DNA of 64,000 nucleotides. It comes from Periplaneta americana (lineage: Eukaryota; Arthropoda; Insecta; Blattodea; Blattidae). Where the stretch lies: contig NC_091122.1 of the NCBI RefSeq assembly GCF_040183065.1, positions 80,663,455-80,727,454 of the forward strand. The letters run 5' to 3'. This document shows, in pieces, positions 46,519 to 57,250 of this stretch. The number at the start of each line of letters is the position of its first letter. Within the stretch, counting starts at the first letter, position 1. A program made the position numbers and the translations under genes. The notes below the pieces were generated by a model. The model was not told the DNA's origin and made no database searches. It was given only the letters and a program-made list of their open reading frames with translations.

Positions 46519-46852
46519 GCCATGCATCCCACCCCTTGTTTTCTCCCTTGAAATATATCGGTGCCGGGTAGAGTTCCCGGGTAGCTCAGTTGGTAGAGCA
46601 TTGGTACGTTAAACCAAAGGTCCCAGGTTCGATGCCCGGCCCCGGAACAATTTTTCCCTAGAAATTTTTCAAATCAACTTTGCAGGGAGATATACCTGAA
46701 AATCTTGATTAGCGCTGAAGTAGTTTCCTTCATACTCAGCTTCTTCAGCTTGTATACATGAGTCTGTAACAGGTTAGGTTTGGTCAGTGCTGTCATGGTA
46801 ATTTTTTTCTTGGCCATGCACCCCACCCCTTGTTTTCTCCCTTGAAATATAT
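46519..46852 (+). mobile_element. tRNA-like insert bracketed by 40-bp direct repeats
   Basis: GCCATGCATCCCACCCCTTG then TTTTCTCCCTTGAAATATAT occurs at 46,519-46,558 and again at 46,813-46,852 with one mismatch. The 254 bp between them hold a tRNA-like head (46,575-46,649) and a tail that includes an R1-like stretch (TTAGCGCTGAAGTAGTTTCC) around 46,710. Forty base pairs is too long for an ordinary SINE target duplication, so either an LTR-like arrangement or a local duplication is involved. Confidence 0.7.
46575..46649 (+). ncRNA. tRNA-like sequence / SINE head
   Basis: A cloverleaf is recognisable. The acceptor arm is TCCCGGG paired with CCCCGGA (one mismatch). The D arm is GCTC AGTTGGTA GAGC. 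The anticodon stem TTGGT/ACCAA is perfect, with loop ACGTTAA; position 33 is C instead of U and the nominal anticodon is GTT. The T arm CCAGG TTCGATG CCCGG has one mismatch. The A-box (TAGCTCAGTTGG) and B-box (GGTTCGATGCC) are present. The loop defect, mismatches and following ACAATTTTTCCC favour a tRNA-derived SINE promoter over a functional tRNA gene. Confidence 0.7.
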
Positions 46853-48207
46853 TCTACTCTCCTCTCTCTATCTCTCCAATTGTCATTTAATTTTTTTTTT
46901 AATATTAAAGAAGTAAAATTGTTTTGCTTTGCAATTTAATTGTACAAGTTTGATTTAAAGAATACACCATGTAGCACCACCATTGATGCACACTTGTCTC
47001 GATGAATCCTGGAGTGTATATTTTCAGCACTTCTCGTTTTTCAACCATTATTTTATATAATTCTGGATTCCAGTGCTGAAAAGAGGTGGATAATTTTTTG
47101 TTTATGAACATCAAACAAAATACCGGTAGGTACAGTAGGAACAGCAAGAGATGATCTAAGATCTGTATAGATCTCCACGTACAAAACTTAGGCACCCATA
47201 TGCCGTATGGCTCCTTACAGACAAAATTTTCATTTCCCCATACGATTAATTAAAAAAAAATTGTAGGTTCCATACGATATATGGCCTCGTATGGCCTCCA
47301 TGACAGCACTGGGGTCAGTTAGTTTAGGCACTTTTACACCTTGCATATACAATCAACTGCATCTCCACAAAAAAATTCCTTATAAATTGAACGGTTTTCA
47401 CTTCAGAAATCACAGGAACCGCTTCAGTGCTACTTTCACCCAGGTTGTAGTTAGCAGTTAATCATTTCAAAGCTCTTGTTATATTATGAAATAGCATCAC
47501 ACAATGCTACCAAAATAAATGTTCCCAGTGTTAAAATTACAGAGTGTAAATTTCGCTTAGGACAGTTTTTGCTCTGGAAAATTAAAGGAAACAAACAGTA
47601 TATCAAACCAGCAGCTGAGACACAAAGCACCTGAAATTCGAAAGAGGTTAAAAATTTTTATATTTCGTTCTTTCTTATTTACCAGCAACAGAAGTACCAG
47701 TATCAGATTTTATGCAGAGCTAATATCAGAGGCCCCTCCTATTAGAGAATGTTTTGAATATTATTATATTCTGGAAAACTACATTGGCACATCAACCTCC
47801 CCTCCCCCCGCCTGAATTCTGAGCTGAAGCACGAAAATTTCAAAATGTACAAACTACAGATGCGGCAGAATGTTACCACAGTGGTCTTCAGCAAGAATTT
47901 TGTAAGACATATCCAAATATCTTCATGGTCATTATATGTATTAAAGTAAAACATATACTACATGTGAAGTACCTACTAAAAATGAGAGAAATAGAAATGG
48001 GAAGGACAATAAAAAAAAGTGGAATGGACAAACACTAAGAAACTATTCATCTTGAATCAGTATGAACAATAGGACACTTTTTTTTGTGCCAGTGGTATAG
48101 AATATGAAATTAAGTTGCATCAATAAGTTTTTCGAGTTTAGCATTACTTTAAGTATTTATTGTCCCCCTGTTGGAAAGATGGAATTACTTTGTTTGAAAC
48201 TTGATGA
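46853..48207. other. Gene-poor stretch with inverted R1 copy
   Basis: No supported gene. 47,297-47,460 is an inverted copy of repeat R1: its reverse complement reads CACTGAAGCGGTTCCTGTG, ATTTCTGAAGTGAAAACCGT, TTTGTGGAGATGCA and TATATGCAAGGTGTA, matching 57,070-57,215. Its outer end, CCATGACAGCACTGG, mirrors CAGTGCTGTCATGG at 46,783-46,797. The rest is plain AT-rich DNA. Confidence 0.6.
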
Positions 48208-48252
48208 AATTTTATTGTACCTTAACTCAATTTATTAAGGTACAATAAAATT
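48208..48252. repeat. Perfect 18-bp inverted repeat (hairpin)
   Basis: AATTTTATTGTACCTTAA (48,208-48,225) and TTAAGGTACAATAAAATT (48,235-48,252) are exact reverse complements with a 9-bp loop. It has AATAAA in one arm and no neighbouring gene. The function is unknown; it could be a MITE relic or a cruciform-prone site. Confidence 0.85.
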
Positions 48253-49445
48253 AAAAATAATAACTGCAGGCCATTTTAAAATAAATCTGTTGGATGGAAA
48301 TTATTTCTTAATTTATTAGGACCATAAAGGTATTTTTACAAGCGATAGATTGAATCATTTTTATCTTAATCGTAATGTAGGATGATTATTTCGGGAATTG
48401 TTATGCTCTAAATTGTGAGGATATTTTAATACTTTTTTAAAATATAAATTTGGAATATGTTTCCAGTTAGTAAATAGTAATTCAGAGAGACAGAGGTCTC
48501 AAGCATATTTATTGACACATGCCAGAATTATTAAATATGAAAAAAAGAGTTCTTGCACTACCAGTAACATATTGTTTATAAAGTAACCAAATCTTAAGAA
48601 ACACAGTATATGTACTGGCATTCTATATAAAGGCATAGGAGTGAATATAAATCTGTTTTAAGGAATTCCTATTTAATATTTATGCTATAGGAACATGACA
48701 AAATAAATACAACGCGGCATGGAAGCTAATTCAACTCTTTATCGAGTATTGTTGATGAGATGTGTTATGAAGGTAGACCGAATCATTCAATATAAATGTA
48801 TAAATAGGACGAATAATAATAGATTAATTTCAATGTATTTAGTATCAAAACTGAAAGCGGTAACTAGTCTATGAATGATGTCTTAACAAGTATAAATAAA
48901 ATGGACTCTTGAAAAGAGACACACATTTGGCTTCAGTAATAACTAGGACTTCAAGGAATTTATGGTAGCTCACCTGTCAGGCAAAACTCTGAATAGTCAG
49001 CATTGCCAAACTATAGAAGCGCGATTAAAAAGTATTTTTTTCCCCATCCATTATATATGATTGCTTTTTTCAAGTCCCGGTAATAACATTATTAAATTAA
49101 TTATCCCACATATTTGGGTGGTGCCTTTCTTTGTTTCTGACATAATTTATGAGAGTTTCTCTTTTACACTTCAATAGAGAAATACAACTTTCAGTGGACA
49201 ATGAACGTGTAACTCTAATGGAACTCTAAGAACCACAGCATTAATGTTTTCTTCTTTTCTTTCTTGCCCTTTAGTTTTTGTTGCAGATAACATCATGCTA
49301 TTGGATAATTATACATGCACCTTTCTAATAAAATTGGCATATATTTCACTGGTCTCAGAAGTAAAATTAAATGTATAATAGCTTCTCGGTGAAAAATATT
49401 TACTGAAAATTATTGTAGGACTTGAATAGAAATGCCACTTCTCAG
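48253..49445. other. Gene-free AT-rich stretch
   Basis: Nothing supported on either strand. Short open frames here lack any recognisable motif. Confidence 0.4.
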
Positions 49446-49605
49446 GCAAGGTTATTCGTAGATGACTGTATGATATATAGAAAAAATTAGTGATAAATCT
49501 TATATCACCACCTTGCAAAACTAGCTTGACGTTATTGAAAACTGGACTACAACAAATAAAATTAAAATCAATGTGAGCAAAAGTAAATCAATATCTTTTC
49601 TTTCT
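49446..49605 (+). pseudogene. Short LINE reverse-transcriptase fragment
   Basis: The frame reads ARLFVDDCMIYRKISDKS, then TTLQN, an in-frame TAG, LDVIENWTTTNKIKINVSKS and KSISF. FVDD corresponds to the RT active-site FADD box, and the following INVSKSKSISF corresponds to the conserved N-x-x-K-(S/T) strand after it. Only about 53 codons remain, with no recognisable RT sequence on either side. It is a different LINE family from the one at 39,925 (YADDTSF). Confidence 0.7.
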
Positions 49606-50194
49606 TTTATTTTTATTTGAGTTCGTGGTACTATACCTCGCTTTCGTTATGATAAGTTAATATATTTAGCTTGGAAGGGGATTTTACCATATCCTTCTGT
49701 AAAACACAAAATTAAATTCGTCTCACATACCAATTAGTTGGATCACCAGTGCCACAAGTAAACATTTAGGTACTGTATATATTTTAGTAACAAACTGGTT
49801 GAAATAAGTCACTAATATTACAAGGATAGACTGGACAGCACTACATTTCTTTATGCGTATTCTTAAGAAAACTAACCGAAAGTCAAAAGAATTAATGTAC
49901 AGTTTCCCTGGAAAAGGATGAGGCGATTGAATATTCCCAAGTCTCAGATGTAAGACACTGCGCATGATCGGAGACCAGAGCACTGATACACAAGATAACG
50001 AATATTGAGTTACTTAAATGCAGGCTATTTGGTTTGTTACTACCATCGTTCCGAAAGTCACTTCAAATACTGCAAAACATATGATAATATTACGTAAATA
50101 AAATATAAATATATACGTAAATCGTGTAGTAAAATCGACAATGGACCTTCATGACTAGATCGACACTCCGCACAGAAAGGAAAGCTTTCGTGTC

Positions 50195-50285
50195 GTTTCA
50201 ATAGCTCAGACGCTAAGACTTCTGCCTGCTGTGTAGAAGAGAGCGAGCTCGATTCTTAGTCTATGTCAACGATTTTTTTTTGTCT
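50195..50285 (+). mobile_element. Degenerate tRNA-derived SINE head
   Basis: AATAGCTCAGACGCTAAGAC resembles an A-box and D arm. CTTCTGCC..GTAGAAG forms an anticodon-like stem, and GAGCTCGATTC is a B-box with two deviations. A T-rich tract (GATTTTTTTTTGTC) follows. No full cloverleaf is retained. Confidence 0.5.
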
Positions 50286-51624
50286 AAATAATATTGAAAT
50301 AGTTAAGTAACGTTAAAATAGAGTTTTACAAAGTCCTGAAATTAAAACTGATCACAGACAATACAAAATTACAAGTTATAATATTATAAACGTTAATCTA
50401 GTGAATGCATTTACATACACACATATACAATGTAAATGCATATACATTAAAAACTAACAATTAAAATGAAATTTTAAAATATTCCTAAGCCACACAGACA
50501 AACTTTTACAAAGGTTTAGAGTCCTAGGCTATGTCATTTGCTGAGTAATTATTACAATATTTTATTAGTAGCTTTCCCATATGTGTAAGAAATGCACTCG
50601 CACAAAACACTTTTTGTTAAAAGTGTGGCTTTGGATTATTTCACTCTCACCCCTTCAGTTGATTTTAACTATTTTTTCTACGTGTTTCCAATAGTGTTTA
50701 ATTTAATGTGCATTCAATTTTATTCATGTTATGATTGAATGAAAAAGCAATGTTGCAGTTATTGCTAATTACATATATTAATACTAATTATTAAATGCAA
50801 CTGTTAAGTAACCAATTGCAGTATCTTTTGTAAAAACTTTAATGTTTAAGTTGTCAATAATATTTCTGTACCATATACTATAAGACATTAAAAGAATTTG
50901 CAATAGATTTGGAATCCTCTACTTTATAATCACTTGTTTTAATGAAAAAATATTTTCTTTCTTAGAATATCTACAAGTTTAACTTTAATAATATTCCGAA
51001 TAGCTTTAATTGCATTATCTGAATTTTGTACTTTTCTATTCAGATGTATTCTATTTCCCTCTTTCATTATTTTTGATAAATTACACTGTACTTCTTGTAG
51101 TATTTAAGAACATGAGGATCATTACATTTCAGCTTATTACATAGAGATTCTTCTTTTTAATACATTAGACTTTTAAGTCCCTGCGTTATCTACATTTTTT
51201 TTACTTTTGAATTTTTTCACAACATTCAGCGGAGAACATCCACTGAAGTGATTCTGAAATTAAGTGAAAGATACAATACATTTACCCTTAATACCAGTAG
51301 TACCAGTATCATATACGTTTTTCCAAGATTCATATTGTAGACATAAATGTAAATAATCACTAGATACTTGAAATTGCTCAGTGACATTGGAAACACTTGG
51401 GATTTGTTTATCATGTTCAGAAAAGCCATTGATTATAGATTCTGTCGAATAAAAATTCAGTCTAATTCTGTGTACAAAACTTTTATCAATGGCTGTGCTA
51501 CTTCAGCTTGTATGCTGGTAGGAAAATTACGCTACAACTAAGGTTGTCAGTTTCAAGGAGTGAATTTAATTTACTTTTACGGAAAAGTTCCGAGAGATAA
51601 TCTATGTTTATGTCACTACAGAGT
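50286..51624. other. Gene-free AT-rich stretch
   Basis: No supported gene or structure. Short imperfect palindromes such as AATGCATTTACATACACACA / TGTAAATGCATATACATT (about 50,404-50,450) are the only notable sequence. Confidence 0.4.
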
Positions 51625-51797
51625 AGCCACCTATGCCCACCGACGCCCTCGAAATCGAGACGAATTGTGGAATCAAGTTGTTGACACCTGGGAAGATCTC
51701 GCCGAGGATCAGAACCTGTTCCACAATCTCGTGACATCCATGCCGGATTGACTTAGAGCTGTAATAGAAGCTGATGGCATGTGGACAAGATTTTAAG
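51625..51797 (+). pseudogene. Tc1-like transposase C-terminal fragment
   Basis: The frame reads HRRPRNRDELWNQVVDTWED, then LAEDQNLFHNLVTSMPD, an in-frame TGA, LRAVIEADGMWTRF and a stop. The pattern ELW..V...WE.....LV.SMP.R...VI.A.G.WT is the C-terminal end of Tc1-family transposases, after the last catalytic acidic residue. The catalytic core (DNARPH-type) is absent upstream. No TIR was identified. It is a dead fragment unrelated in detail to the intact transposase at 35,564-36,916. Confidence 0.75.
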
Positions 51798-51989
51798 TTA
51801 ACAGGTCTCGTTTTGTTTCTTATGATTATTGTTTCAGGAAGAACACTTTTAACTTCCAAGTAAGATTTTTTTTTTTGACGAGGTTCAGCCCACTTGTAAG
51901 ACCCAGAATTTGGGCATAAATTATTCCATATTTTTCGACAAATTAGACAGTCGAGGAACTGTGAAGAAATTAATTACACCTCAATAAAA

Positions 51990-52085
51990 AAAGTTTTACC
52001 CGGGATCGAACACGAGACGTTTCGGTTATATAGTAGAACCGACACGCTACTATATAAGCTACCGAGACGAGACAGTGACAGCAGC
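51990..52085 (-). mobile_element. tRNA-derived SINE head, minus strand
   Basis: The reverse complement reads TCTCGGTAGCTTATATAGTA, then GCGTGTCGGTTCTACTATAT, AACCGAAACGTCTCGTG and TTCGATCCCGGGTAAAAC. TCGGTT/AACCGA forms an anticodon stem and GTTCGATCCCG is a good B-box. The D arm is degraded. It ends in a poly(T) tract like the other tRNA-like units here, in keeping with a SINE and not a tRNA gene. Confidence 0.6.
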
Positions 52086-52375
52086 AGTCCAGAATGTAGA
52101 TCCCATAGCAGGCATTTGCCATTCGGTACAGAGAAGCAATGATATTTTGTGACTCGAGCTATGTTGTGAAATCGGGGCCTTAAATCGCTATCTTCTTCGT
52201 GATTCTTATTCTGGTCCTTGTCCTTGTTGTGGTCCTTGTAACAATTCTCGTTGTATATGTCATGGTATTCATTGTTACGTCGATATCGAGTGAACCGCGC
52301 TGTAGAACTTTAACTTCCGACGACCAAGAGTCGTCTCATTCCTTTCAAGGGTAACTGTACATAACCCATGTTCGG

Positions 52376-52625
52376 TCCACTGCTGTGGAGTAATGGTAGG
52401 CACATCTGACCGTGAAATGAGTGGGCCCGGGTTCAAATCCTGATTGGGACAAGTTACCTGGTTGAGGTTTTTTCCTAGGTTTTCCCCAATTGTAAGGCGA
52501 ATGTCATGTAATCTATGGCGAATCCTCAACCTCATCTCGCCAAATATCATTTCACTATCACCAATCCCATCGAGGCTAAATAACCTAGTAGTTGATACAC
52601 CATCGTTAAATAATCGATTTAAAAA
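52376..52625 (+). mobile_element. tRNA-derived SINE, near full length
   Basis: Contains an A-box-like GTGGAGTAATGGTAGGCAC and the B-box GGGTTCAAATCC. The body is GGGACAAGTTACCTGGTTG, AGGTTTTTTCCTAGGTTTTC and CGAATGTCATGTAATCTATG, and the tail GGCTAAATAACCTAGTAGTT, GATACACCATCGTTAAATAA. I recall this consensus as abundant in insect, particularly blattodean, genomes; that recollection is the main lineage hint in the window and should be tested by search. Confidence 0.75.
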
Positions 52626-54598
52626 AAGACGTCAGATAAGCAGAGGAAGTTACAAAAGCTTGTGGTGGCGAATTTAAAGTTTCCGTGATGTTCAAGAAAG
52701 GAAAGTACTACAAATGGGAGGAAAAGTAGATAGCCTATATTGGTGTATTCATCACATGATATTACACAGGAGATATCACCACATATGGTTGTAAATAACC
52801 AAGGACATTTTAAAAATGAATGTGTATTTTAGTGTAATCAAGTGTTGCTTTGTATAATAAGAACTGTAGGCACTGTGTATAAATCTCGATATGCATCTGA
52901 AAAAAATAGTAATCAACTTGGCAGAAATGTTCGTGTGTCACAATATAATTCGTAATATTTTATTTGTTAATGGCACTGTTATTTTTATTAAAGTACGTCA
53001 GCAGTTACATGTACTACACAAGTGTCTTAATTCTTTGGAAAACAACCAAGCCCCTGCAGTCTCGGCTGCGCGAAACGAGGAAACCGGGGCAAATTGAACG
53101 CTGCGCTTGCCGCCATATTATTGGAGAGCAGACAAATAATAGCAGTGCGTAAATCACGCAATTTAACGCTGTGATGATCTAAAATTGACATATTATGGTC
53201 ATTTTCGACGTTTAACGTAAAATTAGGACGAAATAAACATATTCAAAGTTTCATTGATATGTGTTAGAACATTAAAGAAAAGAAAATACGTATGCAGCAA
53301 TTTATAGAAAACATACTGATACATCCATAAATAGGCCTACACAATACACATTATAGATTGTATAATTTTACGATAATCAGCAAATTGTTAGGTTTCAGAG
53401 AATCTAAAATTATATTAACATATTAACTCTTAGATCACAAGACATAAATATATGCACCTTGATTACACAAGTTCTTGTTATAATCAAGTTCCTAAGTGAA
53501 ATAAATATGCGATAATCAGTATAGACTTGTTAAGTTTTAGAGAATCAAAAATAAATTATATTACCGGTAAAATATAATATGCGAAGGTAGCCAAATTACA
53601 TTGAATTCATTCTTCAATTAATAAAGGGAATGCTATCAGTTATAAAAAGTATCGGTTCCTAATACATTGCAAACAATAGGTAACGTGAAGACCTAAAAAG
53701 TAAACAATCACTTTATGCAAGATAAAAAAACCACATACCTTTTATGTGTGGATTTTTTACATATTGTATTTTTATTTTAAATAAATAAAACAGATATATT
53801 ATCATTGCTTGCGGAGTGATGGTACATAATTTTTATGCACATATGCAATATCAATAAGATGCCATTCCTTGCTTTTGTTAATAAAATATATCCGGCAAAA
53901 TGTAAGTTATTTATAGGTGAACTCTGAATCATAAATTCACAAAGCGAGGCTTAGCTATTATAGCTATTTATTTATTTATTATCTGTATATTTATTTATCC
54001 ATATACGGATCTTGAATGAAAGTTTATTATCTTGCAGATAAATTCATTTACATAATAAAAACAAAAAGTTATCTTTCCACTAATGTTTTAACATCTGATG
54101 TGTAAGTCTAAATAATTCACTCAGTGGGATTTCTCTACAGTCTGATATACCTGTACTAACAATTAAGTATTCTTTATTGTCGTAAACTACTGATTGATTT
54201 TTAATTATATTGATATTGTAACAACAGAAATAATATTATATCGTACCTTTTGCAAATAGCTTGGAAAATTAAACAGGGATGGTATTATCGCCGCGCTCTC
54301 ATGGTTAACATTCGGCAGGTCTTTGAGCGGCCTCATGCGTTCGGCAGGTCTTTGAAATTTAATTGTATTATTGGTTTCAATTTTTTGTGTCGCCGCTCCA
54401 ATCACTCGCCTCAATTTCAATAATGTAACCAATAAGCTGCTTCAATTATTATTAAATGACACTTACTTGTCTAATCCACGTAGACTAAACCCGAGGTTGC
54501 AATGTCTTGTGCTGAGGACGAACATTAAGGTATGTGATTAAAAATTATTATTAAAGAGTTATTGTTAAGAGTTAAGAAAGCCAACGTACTCGTATATG
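52626..54598. other. Gene-free AT-rich stretch
   Basis: No gene supported. 53,040-53,160 is locally GC- and CpG-rich (GCAGTCTCGGCTGCGCGAAAC, GCTTGCCGCCATATTATTGG) without a frame or TATA box that I trust. TTCGGCAGGTCTTTGA is duplicated at 54,310-54,325 and 54,340-54,355. Confidence 0.4.
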
Positions 54599-54599
54599 A

Positions 54600-54648
<49 letters not shown>
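54599..54648. repeat. (AAT)n microsatellite
   Basis: About sixteen uninterrupted AAT/TAA units. Confidence 0.95.
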
Positions 54649-56319
54649 GCCATTTAACAATATAACAAACTAGTGCTTATTCTTATCGAGAAAGTAGACG
54701 TGACAACGTGACGCTTAGAGTGAAATCTACAGAGCAACAATCGGTCGGCAAAATTATTTTTTTAAACCACACCGCACGTTATTGTATGATGCCGACATGT
54801 TAAGCATGAGTCCGCGGCGATAATATATCATCTTTCAAAATTATATTGCCATTACTTTCACACTATTCACTAAAAACACCCGAGACAAAACAAAGGACAA
54901 GTATGACAATCGTGTTTACCGCTCTATTTCTACCAGTAGTATGGCGGCGTAAACATGCGCAGACTGGTTTCAATTTTGGACAGCACACCAGCGCTCTGTG
55001 TGAGTCTAGTATACTATTATAACGTCTTTGAAAACAACTATTTATGTCATTTGGCACAATAATATGAACATTTTCCATTTTGGTAATAAATTAAGTGGCA
55101 AGAAAATGTTCATATGTCACACCATATAATATTTCATATTTTTTACATTATTAATTATTCCTTTTCATTAAGATTTTCTGTTTATATTTTGGAATGCTTA
55201 CGTTAAAAGACAGTGATGTCTCTTTCATAAACTCTTAAGTATTTAATTAAATATCCTGTGACGATCATAGTTACTTCGAAAATGTTATGTGTGTCACTAT
55301 GGAATGACCTATCAGTATTGATAGTATTTGTTACAAATTACAAAACCTGAAACTGTTAGAATGGGATCAGGAATAGTGACAAAAAATGTAATGTTGTAGG
55401 CCTACATCAACATGACTCTTTTAATCCAGTGTCTAATAAGGTGTGAAGGCCTTTTGAGGTAAACAGTATTGAAAATGTGAGGGAAGAGGTATTCCTTGGT
55501 AATGGATTAGGCCTGTATATTTTATAATATTATTAACTATATATTGTTAAAGTACCTAGTAAATATCGTAATATGTATATTATATAATACTGTAAACGAG
55601 ACATCACAGGCTGCAAACTAGATTATTCTTGTGTTTGTATAATTATACGAACATGTATGAAATAAACAAGACTACTATTGCTTAGGTTAGAATAGTATTA
55701 TTTATATATTGTAATCAGGCTATATGCACAAATTTTCCAATATACCACTATCATAACTAAATAGGTAATGTTAACATTAATTTTCATACGCTTTTGTGGT
55801 ACAAGTTAAAATAATTCAAAGTAAAGTATAACAAAACTCCGACAACGTTATAGTCATGAACGTCAAATTCTCTTATTTTATTTATTTTTCAGTGTTTAGA
55901 CCCTTATTTCCCATTGTTCTTTGGATTTATCATTAATAAAATATCAATTAACGGATAAATTATGTTATACACTCAGTTGATAATATAAATAATATTCACG
56001 ACAAATATATAAAAACAGAAGAGATAACGAATCATATTATTGCCGCCCGATACGGTACCATTACAACATGGTCTACATATTCTGTTTACCGGTACATTGG
56101 CTTTGCCTGGCAGACTGGCAGAGATTCTGAATTATATTCAATACAAAGGCGTACTTTATCTTATCTCTTCGCTTCGCCCACGTGACAACTATAAATAGCT
56201 GCCTCGTTCCGAACTTGCCAAGTTTCCAAGGTCATATAGGCCAATAATATTTATCCATGGTCATCAGTTGTCGACAGTACATACCGAGATTATCTCGTAA
56301 GCAAGAAATAATCGATTTA
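54649..56319. other. Gene-free AT-rich stretch
   Basis: No recognisable gene. A short CpG-containing patch at 54,770-55,010 includes GTAGTATGGCGGCGTAAACA and CATGCGCAGACTGG, with weak inverted resemblance to 53,085-53,125. I could not extend it into convincing TIRs. Confidence 0.35.
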
Positions 56320-56457
56320 GAGTTCGTGTCTCGTGATGGTGTTGGTCATTGTGCCATCTGTTGACGATTATTGAACTACATCAAGCCGGCCTCGACTGCA
56401 AACCCTAAAGCCTATATAAAAGAGCTATCTGTTAGTATATATGATCTAGGATAATAT
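56320..56457 (+). repeat. Dispersed repeat R2, copy 2
   Basis: Matches the reverse complement of 44,898-45,040 at its end (TATATATGATCTAGGATAAT). The segment contains CCTATATAAAAGAGC (56,411-56,425), a good match to a TATA box, with GTTAGTA about 30 bp downstream. Whether it is a promoter is unknown; no reading frame follows it. Confidence 0.45.
56413..56422 (+). promoter_or_regulatory. TATA-box-like motif
   Basis: TATATAAAAG fits the TATA consensus. The lack of a downstream gene and the AT-rich context make chance occurrence likely. Confidence 0.2.
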
Positions 56458-57035
56458 GTTGCAGAAATAATTACAAAACTGAGTTATTTTAATGTGAACG
56501 GAGTTTTAAATGTTAACATAACCTGTTTGCATCAACATTTTAAGTTTGGAATGGAAGCTATTTTGAGATTTAATAAAGAAGAATTATTTATATTGTGATT
56601 TTAATTTAGCACATCTATCTTCCTTACTTGTAGGTAGAAAATTTACCACAGTCCCTCCTATGAAATTAGTGTAGGTACGTACGGTTGTGTGTTACTTCAT
56701 CTGGTAGGTTAGATAAATAGAATTCAATACGACCCAGTATAGTGGGGAACAAATAAATAATACAATTAAATTGTTATTCAATGTAATGTGTGCATAAGTT
56801 CCGGCTAGTTCCATTTATTTGTTGCATAATGTGGCAGGAATAATTATAAAACTGTGTTATTTTTATGTGAAGAGTATTCACCATGTTAACATAACCTATT
56901 TGCGCCAACATTTCAAGTTGAGAACGAAAGCTATTGTGAGATTTAACAAGGAAAAATATATTTAGGATAAACTTCAGAACACGGTTATCTTCCTTACTTA
57001 TAGGTAAAAAATTCACCACAGTCCCTCCTATGAAA
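56458..57035 (+). repeat. Diverged direct duplication of about 210 bp
   Basis: 56,458-56,670 and 56,820-57,035 align in order: TGTTGCA, GAAATAATTACAAAACTG / GGAATAATTATAAAACTG, GTTAACATAACCT, AAGCTATT, TCTTCCTTACTT and TACCACAGTCCCTCCTATGA / CACCACAGTCCCTCCTATGA. Divergence is roughly a quarter. The two copies share their 3' ends most closely. They could be remnants of two insertions of one repeat or decayed LTRs; no coding sequence lies between them. Confidence 0.75.
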
Positions 57036-57059
57036 TGTACATTCGATTATATTACTTAA

Positions 57060-57250
57060 CTAGGGTTAAACGAGCGCTGAGGTTCAATTCCGGTAACTTC
57101 TGAATTGAAAACAGTTGAATTTATTTTTTGTGGAGATGCATTTCATCCTCTAAGCAAGGCATAATAAAAGCCTGAACTAACCGAACTAATTAGTATATGC
57201 AAGGTGTATGAATACGAAGGGAACTACCTCAGCTCTAGTTTAGCCCTGGT
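57060..57250 (+). repeat. Dispersed repeat R1, copy 3
   Basis: GCGCTGAGGTTCAATTCCGG, TAACTTCTGAATTGAAAACA, TTTTTTGTGGAGATGCA and GTATATGCAAGGTGTA align with the reverse complement of 47,325-47,450. It is the longest copy of R1 and ends in CTCAGCTCTAGTTTAGCCCT. Confidence 0.65.

Noticed and set aside
46575-46649. Functional tRNA-Asn gene
   Set aside because: Acceptor and T-stem mismatches, C instead of U at position 33 and a SINE-like surrounding make a tRNA-derived SINE more likely.
53060-54980. TIR element between CTGCGCTTGCCGCCATA (53,101) and the inverted TATGGCGGCGTAAACATGCG (54,941)
   Set aside because: The inverted similarity is short and gapped, no target duplication could be found, and nothing between the ends looks like an element.
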